Shown: positions 53,901 through 57,280 of the stretch, one piece after another
How the letters are laid out: every line of letters begins with the position of its first letter
Position numbering within the stretch: the first letter of the stretch is position 1
NCBI GenBank assembly: GCA_018818125.1
Contig: JAHISQ010000090.1
Span: 1-57,280 of the forward strand
Source of the DNA: Candidatus Rifleibacteriota bacterium
GTDB taxonomy: Bacteria > Muiribacteriota > Ozemobacteria > Ozemobacterales > Ozemobacteraceae
Direction of reading: 5' to 3'
Length of the DNA: 57,280 nt
Program-made: the position numbers and the translations under genes
The notes under the pieces: model-generated
The model's input: only the letters and a program-made list of their open reading frames with translations
Database searches by the model: none
What the model was told of the DNA's origin: nothing

Positions 53901-56273
53901 GGCGAGTCGGCAAGTCTTGTCGAAAAACATCGCGATGCGCTTTATCAGAAGTATTTTGCGAAAACTTCCGAACTCATCGAAAAATCACCGGCAGAAGCAC
54001 TGAAAAACCTACAGACCTGTATTCAGATCAAGCCCGACGCACCTGGGCTCAATGATGTTAAAAATCAGATCGAAGCGCGCATTCAAGTTGAAGAGGAGCG
54101 CAGAGCAGCCGAAGAAAAGCGTGAACGCGACGAGCGTCAGGCAAAGATTACCAATGATATTTTCGCCCAGATAAAAAAAGCCGATATTCCAACAGACGTA
54201 GCAGAAATAAGAGAATCCATCACAGCTATGCTGCGCGAATTTGCTGATTCTGATGCCGCGAACAAACTTGAACAACACCTGATCAACCGCTGCAATGAAG
54301 AACTAAAGAAGCTTGAAAATTCAGCACCGGACAAGGCAATAACTCTTGCTGACCAGCTTAAATCTGCCTACTCAGACAATACAGTCTACCAGAACGAGTT
54401 GAGCGAACTTGCAACCCGGGTGGCTGAAAAAGCCCGCCAGGCTGCCACGCAACGCGCCATTGGCACGCATGCTGCAGGTATAAGAAAATTTGCCGACAAC
54501 CCACAGGCCGACAAAGTCGCCGAAGTGCTTAAACTTTTTGAAGAAATCAAAGGTCTTGACGCCAGTTACGATACAGAAACGCTCATGCGCGAGGTGGTTG
54601 AAAAGATACGTGACCGAGTGCAACAGGCGAAAAATACCAAAGAGGCTGAGGACATACTCAAGGTTTTACAATCATTTGACAAGAGCGGCAACATTAACAT
54701 TAGTCAGGAACTGGCTAAACTGGCAGAAACAAAACTGTCGGATGCCGAAAGCCGTATAAAAAAGTTTAAGCCAGGCAAAGATATTGCGCCGGTTCTCAAT
54801 TCTCTTGGCGAATTCGACAACTGGAACCAGAAAGACAAAAAAGGCGTATTGATCGGACAAACCCGTGACAATTATGTAAAGATCATAAATGAGACCAGCG
54901 AAAAATCTGCCGAAGACGCATTGCTGTTACTGAGACAACTCTACAAACTGCCCGGACTCGACAGCGATGCCAAGCTTAAAGCGCTTGAGCAGACTCTGAT
55001 CAAGCTCGACACCGAGCAGAAAACTCCAAAAGTGGACCCACGCGTTGAGGAGTATTCCAGTCAGATCGAGCAGATAATAAGCATGAATCAGGTGCTACAG
55101 CAAACAGATGATCTACTTACACTACTCAATAATCTTGAGGCTCTTGGAGAAAAAAGCAAAACTGACTCCTTTCGCACAGCAGCGGCAGCAAAAGTGCTGA
55201 CCGAAGCCGAAAAGCTTCTCTCAAAGAATGATTTCGACAACGCTTTCAAAGTTGCAAATACAGCAAAAAAGCTGCACCCGACGAATCAGCAGGCAGCGCA
55301 GTTGACGACACGAATAAGCGAGGCCCGCAACAAAGCACAGGCACAGGTCGAAGCTGAAGCCAGAGCCAAAGCCGAAGCTGAAGCCGCGGCAAAGGCAGCT
55401 GCACTCGCAGCAAGTGAGCTAACTGTGGGGCCGCAAGGCAACTATAAAACTATCACAGATGCGCTCAAAGCCGCCAAAGATGGCTCGACCATCAAAGTTC
55501 AGGCTGGAAGCTATAACGAAACTATTGCTCTGAGCGGAAACGTAAACATTCAAGGCGACGCAGCGGCAAAATGTGTCATTAACTCCTCTCGTGGCACAAC
55601 GCTCACCATAACTGGTCGAGGCAAGATCAGCGGCCTGACTCTGACCAACAATTCGGGCTCAACAGCGCCAACCGTGCTGATAAAAAGCGGAGCGGCAGAG
55701 ATTAGCGGCTGTGTCATCTCGAACGCAACACCGTCAAAAGAACCAGACTGGGTAGCTGCCATAGAAGTGAGCGGTGGCAATCCGACGATTCGAAACTGCA
55801 CCATCACCAGTTCAAAAGCCATGGGCATCACCGTCTCAGGTGGAACCCCGACAATTGCCGGTAACAGCGTCAGCGGTTGCGCATTTTATGGCATGTGGTT
55901 CAGTGGTGGTACCAGAGCCAGAGTAAGCGAGAACACTGTCTCCCATAGCGGAAAGTCTGGAATTGGCATCAAAAACAATTCAGCACCAGAGTTTACCCAG
56001 AACACCATTGTCAGCAACAGTCAAAACGGCATGCTGATCTATCAAAATGGCGCCGGGAATATCGACGGCAACATTTTTAGAGACAACGAGCTCGCCGGCA
56101 TTGATGTGTGGGATGCCAAGGCAACCATCAAAAACAATGTATTTGAAAGCAATCGTAAGAACGGCATTATTGTCCGCGGCAGCGAAGCAAATGTGAAGCT
56201 TGGCAAAAACAGTTTCAAAGGCAACAGCGGCAAGGAAGTCAGCAATTCAGGTGGAACTATAAGTAATTTTTGA
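50970..56273 (+). CDS. Tandem Ser/Thr kinase with membrane span, helical ectodomain and beta-helix
   Basis: ATG 50970 (1767 residues); an upstream in-frame GTG at 50946 is possible. Kinase 1 (about 12-285): GAGGMGQVYKA, VAIK with K41, HRDLKPEN near 133, DFG at 153-155, GTPHYMSPEQC. Kinase 2 (about 297-560): GAGGMGKVYKA, VAIK, HRDLKPAN near 420, DFG, GTPEYMSPEQC. Both appear catalytically complete. One membrane span is near 604-624 (ILPAALVVLLGIGGLAIRYG). The outer part has TPR-like helices, then a long Lys/Glu/Ala coiled coil to about 1480. Residues 1487-1767 are PbH1-type beta-helix repeats (GNPTIRNCTITSS; NGMLIYQNGAGNIDGNIF). It is divergent from the AsmA/FHA genes. Confidence 0.93.
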   Translation: MFKLEQIIGRHFKILSQLGAGGMGQVYKALDINLGREVAIKFLLAEIAKEEEIVSRFLNEGRVLATINHPAVISVYASDVEEGGIPFLVMEFVDGKSLGCHKEALKDEPITLVNHFIQLLSGIHSCHQKGIIHRDLKPENVLINKEGQLKIVDFGIAKTANRHTKTGIAIGTPHYMSPEQCLGKADITAKTDVYAAGVMLFEMLTGRLPFNIECHATDPALAIALMHLNDTPDFKDFAQVVQGDSFKALIAKMLAKKPDERPEIPEILETLKQILKRLRVAEGQTDQTTSTTATVGEIYQIQQELGAGGMGKVYKALDTSLNRIVAIKVLHNTTSGDSPLIERFIREGQTLATVGHRNVMGIYASGRDNTTGRPFLVMEYIEGKPLTQLKQAINKDCRQAVPIMLQLAEGIAACHERNIIHRDLKPANIIITPTGLVKIIDFGIAKTQTSLTKTGMTVGTPEYMSPEQCTGSRNISGKSDIYSLGIIFWELIFGHVPFKADGQHNAELSIALKHIEATLPAQLAIPDMTMVPIISLVRRMLDKDQAARPATSAIINTLEDWLIEHAPESMPHSPTSRRSTSRSGISSLSGLVNATDQPTSSKKYILPAALVVLLGIGGLAIRYGTGGDASAEAKAAEINELINSQNFVEARRQFDEFAATDEGRKHTPAIKEKFIQALIGTAETAESNKDYETAIKLFGQAIALDPTNPKAALTLSRLQQEKEKYDRLLARINVLNTTALALIGKLEPASGTRELQAIMQELESLDLASVSAEISGAWKARFINLGEQSLSSNPQKSLAYYQDLQKYFPDTEGLEDLAKDAESRAKQQEEGLAQATMLSTLKTALTTAIDNYVPGQKPDLICQRIMRVQELGDPDAADAFSRKLGEKIASEADNWIVSNPLKAIALFSEAKNACPILPGLDTKVKLAEESLASMRSSEEIEKERNDLSAAIAQQIKAINPPESIENVLQEIDRLSTYGESASLVEKHRDALYQKYFAKTSELIEKSPAEALKNLQTCIQIKPDAPGLNDVKNQIEARIQVEEERRAAEEKRERDERQAKITNDIFAQIKKADIPTDVAEIRESITAMLREFADSDAANKLEQHLINRCNEELKKLENSAPDKAITLADQLKSAYSDNTVYQNELSELATRVAEKARQAATQRAIGTHAAGIRKFADNPQADKVAEVLKLFEEIKGLDASYDTETLMREVVEKIRDRVQQAKNTKEAEDILKVLQSFDKSGNINISQELAKLAETKLSDAESRIKKFKPGKDIAPVLNSLGEFDNWNQKDKKGVLIGQTRDNYVKIINETSEKSAEDALLLLRQLYKLPGLDSDAKLKALEQTLIKLDTEQKTPKVDPRVEEYSSQIEQIISMNQVLQQTDDLLTLLNNLEALGEKSKTDSFRTAAAAKVLTEAEKLLSKNDFDNAFKVANTAKKLHPTNQQAAQLTTRISEARNKAQAQVEAEARAKAEAEAAAKAAALAASELTVGPQGNYKTITDALKAAKDGSTIKVQAGSYNETIALSGNVNIQGDAAAKCVINSSRGTTLTITGRGKISGLTLTNNSGSTAPTVLIKSGAAEISGCVISNATPSKEPDWVAAIEVSGGNPTIRNCTITSSKAMGITVSGGTPTIAGNSVSGCAFYGMWFSGGTRARVSENTVSHSGKSGIGIKNNSAPEFTQNTIVSNSQNGMLIYQNGAGNIDGNIFRDNELAGIDVWDAKATIKNNVFESNRKNGIIVRGSEANVKLGKNSFKGNSGKEVSNSGGTISNF

Positions 56274-56310
56274 TCGAATAAACTATGTTTGAGAATTCGG
56301 GAGGATATTT

Positions 56311-57280
56311 ATGCATCGGGCCTTAAAGTTGAGCTTTTTGATATTGGTAATCACAATGGTTTCTGTTTCAGTTCTTTGGGCAGAAACTGCAGAACAGTCT
56401 TTGATACGTATGTTCAGCTATGATCCTCACCCTAGCTCAGCACGATTTGCCGAGAAAGTTCCATTTAACGGCAAAATGCATGATTTTGAAATTGTTTTTG
56501 TTGAAAACTGGCAGTCAAGTGGAGAAAATGGTACTCTCAAGCAGATTTCATTCAAAATTCAGGCAATGCTGGGCGATCAGATTGTTGCAAGTTCTGATAC
56601 TACACCGGTTACCTCTGCTAAAATCAGCAAAGATCTGCAGATTGGCAATATCAAAATCGGCGATACAAGTTTTACCGCCAGCGTAACTGATATTGTTAAA
56701 AGCAAAGCTGGCATCACAGATTTAACTGTCAGCTTCAAGGTAAGCTACGATAAAGCCTCAGCCGAAAGCGCTGCAGCGCAGCCCGAAACTACAACTTTGA
56801 TTGGCGGGCTCGACTTCGCACGCAAACTCGCTGAACGAGCTGGCACTATGCCTGCTGACAAGCCAGCGGCAAAAGCAAGCATGTATCGGCGCGCCTTAAT
56901 GGCAGCTCCAGCCGCTGCAACTTCAGCTGAAGCTGAAGCATTTCATAGCGAAATTAACACTCTTTTAGCCGGGCTTGAAGGTGCAGTAGCAACTTTCGTA
57001 CCATTCACGCCGAGCGAACCGACCGTCGTGATCATTCCACAAGGCGAGCCAACAGCAACTGCCACACCAGCAGTTGTCGCAGATGCTGCTCCCAAAGCTT
57101 CAGAAAAACCAGCAACCGTTACCGAGCCGATTCGCAAGACAGATGTTCCGGAAGAGGCTGTCAAGCTTTACAAAGAAGCAAAAAACCTGTTTTCTCAGGA
57201 TAAGGGGCCGGAGGGCCGGGAAGCCCTGCGCAAAGCTCTCGAAATTGCACCAGCCTACCATGACGCCCTGCTTCTGCTGG
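56311..57280 (+). CDS. Exported protein, 3' end cut off by the window
   Basis: The frame stays open from ATG 56311 to the window end (323 codons). GGGAGG lies 8 bases upstream, 37 bp after the kinase gene, so the two are likely one operon. A signal peptide (LKLSFLILVITMVSVSVLWA) is followed by a beta-rich N-terminal domain (about 25-150), an Ala/Pro-rich linker, and the start of a helical TPR-like region (AVKLYKEAKNLFSQDKG, then REALRKALEIAPAYHDALLL). It probably acts outside the membrane with the kinase's ectodomain. Family unknown. Confidence 0.8.
   Translation, partial: MHRALKLSFLILVITMVSVSVLWAETAEQSLIRMFSYDPHPSSARFAEKVPFNGKMHDFEIVFVENWQSSGENGTLKQISFKIQAMLGDQIVASSDTTPVTSAKISKDLQIGNIKIGDTSFTASVTDIVKSKAGITDLTVSFKVSYDKASAESAAAQPETTTLIGGLDFARKLAERAGTMPADKPAAKASMYRRALMAAPAAATSAEAEAFHSEINTLLAGLEGAVATFVPFTPSEPTVVIIPQGEPTATATPAVVADAAPKASEKPATVTEPIRKTDVPEEAVKLYKEAKNLFSQDKGPEGREALRKALEIAPAYHDALLLL

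Noticed and set aside
1..57280. RNA genes, CRISPR arrays, transposases, prophage or integrase genes
   Set aside because: I saw no tRNA-like cloverleaf, rRNA, spaced direct repeats or recombinase motifs, although an exhaustive search by eye is not possible.

Overview
The window suggests a Gram-negative (diderm) bacterium of a lineage I cannot name with confidence. Evidence for an outer membrane is a full TonB-ExbB-ExbD set with a beta-barrel protein, an AsmA/TamB-like protein, a MlaC-like periplasmic protein and many signal peptides. Gene style (MoxR/Bat operon, many TPR proteins, pseudopilin operon, multidomain Ser/Thr kinase, FHA protein) fits deep-branching phyla such as Riflebacteria or their relatives, but that is inference. 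I saw no rRNA, tRNA, CRISPR array, phage or IS transposase.

Layout. 1-7.8 kb: the end of a CpaE-like ATPase-TPR fusion, an ATP-grasp enzyme, and a tightly overlapping minus-strand operon for a minimal type IV pilus/type II secretion-like machine (GspE, two GspF-like proteins, three pseudopilin-like proteins). 7.9-16.1 kb: an amidohydrolase, a sugar nucleotidyltransferase-phosphomannomutase fusion, a glycosyltransferase, an orphan secretin N-domain protein and a MlaC-like protein. 16.3-22.8 kb: TatA, then a TPR lipoprotein-like protein, a plug-less barrel, ExbB, ExbD and TonB. 22.9-27.4 kb: exported cyclophilin, MurB, a secreted coiled-coil protein, a clearly decayed gene and TcdA. 27.5-30.6 kb: ECF sigma factor, anti-sigma factor and a TPR partner, then a GAF-GGDEF-like protein. 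30.6-38.5 kb: complete Bat operon on the minus strand (BatD, MoxR, DUF58, an exported protein, a DUF4381-like protein, BatA, BatB, BatC). 38.6-42.6 kb: a CofG-like radical SAM enzyme fused to a hotdog thioesterase, a small protein, a 5'-nucleotidase and RlmE. 42.7-57.3 kb: envelope and signalling genes, including an M23 peptidase-like protein, an FHA protein with repeated GE(S/N)T(L/V)P peptides, a giant AsmA-like protein, and a 1767-residue protein with two intact kinase domains, a membrane span, a long helical region and a beta-helix.

Non-coding structure is rich. Four copies of a TCATTGCGAG-type palindromic repeat occur; two of them lie in frame inside the N-terminal coding parts of two genes of the same Bat operon. 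A second dispersed hairpin family has two copies. A 50-bp promoter-like module is shared by tcdA and the ECF sigma gene. One terminator for a minus-strand gene is embedded in the end of the convergent gene's coding sequence.

The strongest candidates for something undescribed are the radical SAM-thioesterase fusion, the tandem-kinase/beta-helix receptor with its neighbouring FHA protein, and the in-frame repeat insertions in the Bat operon.
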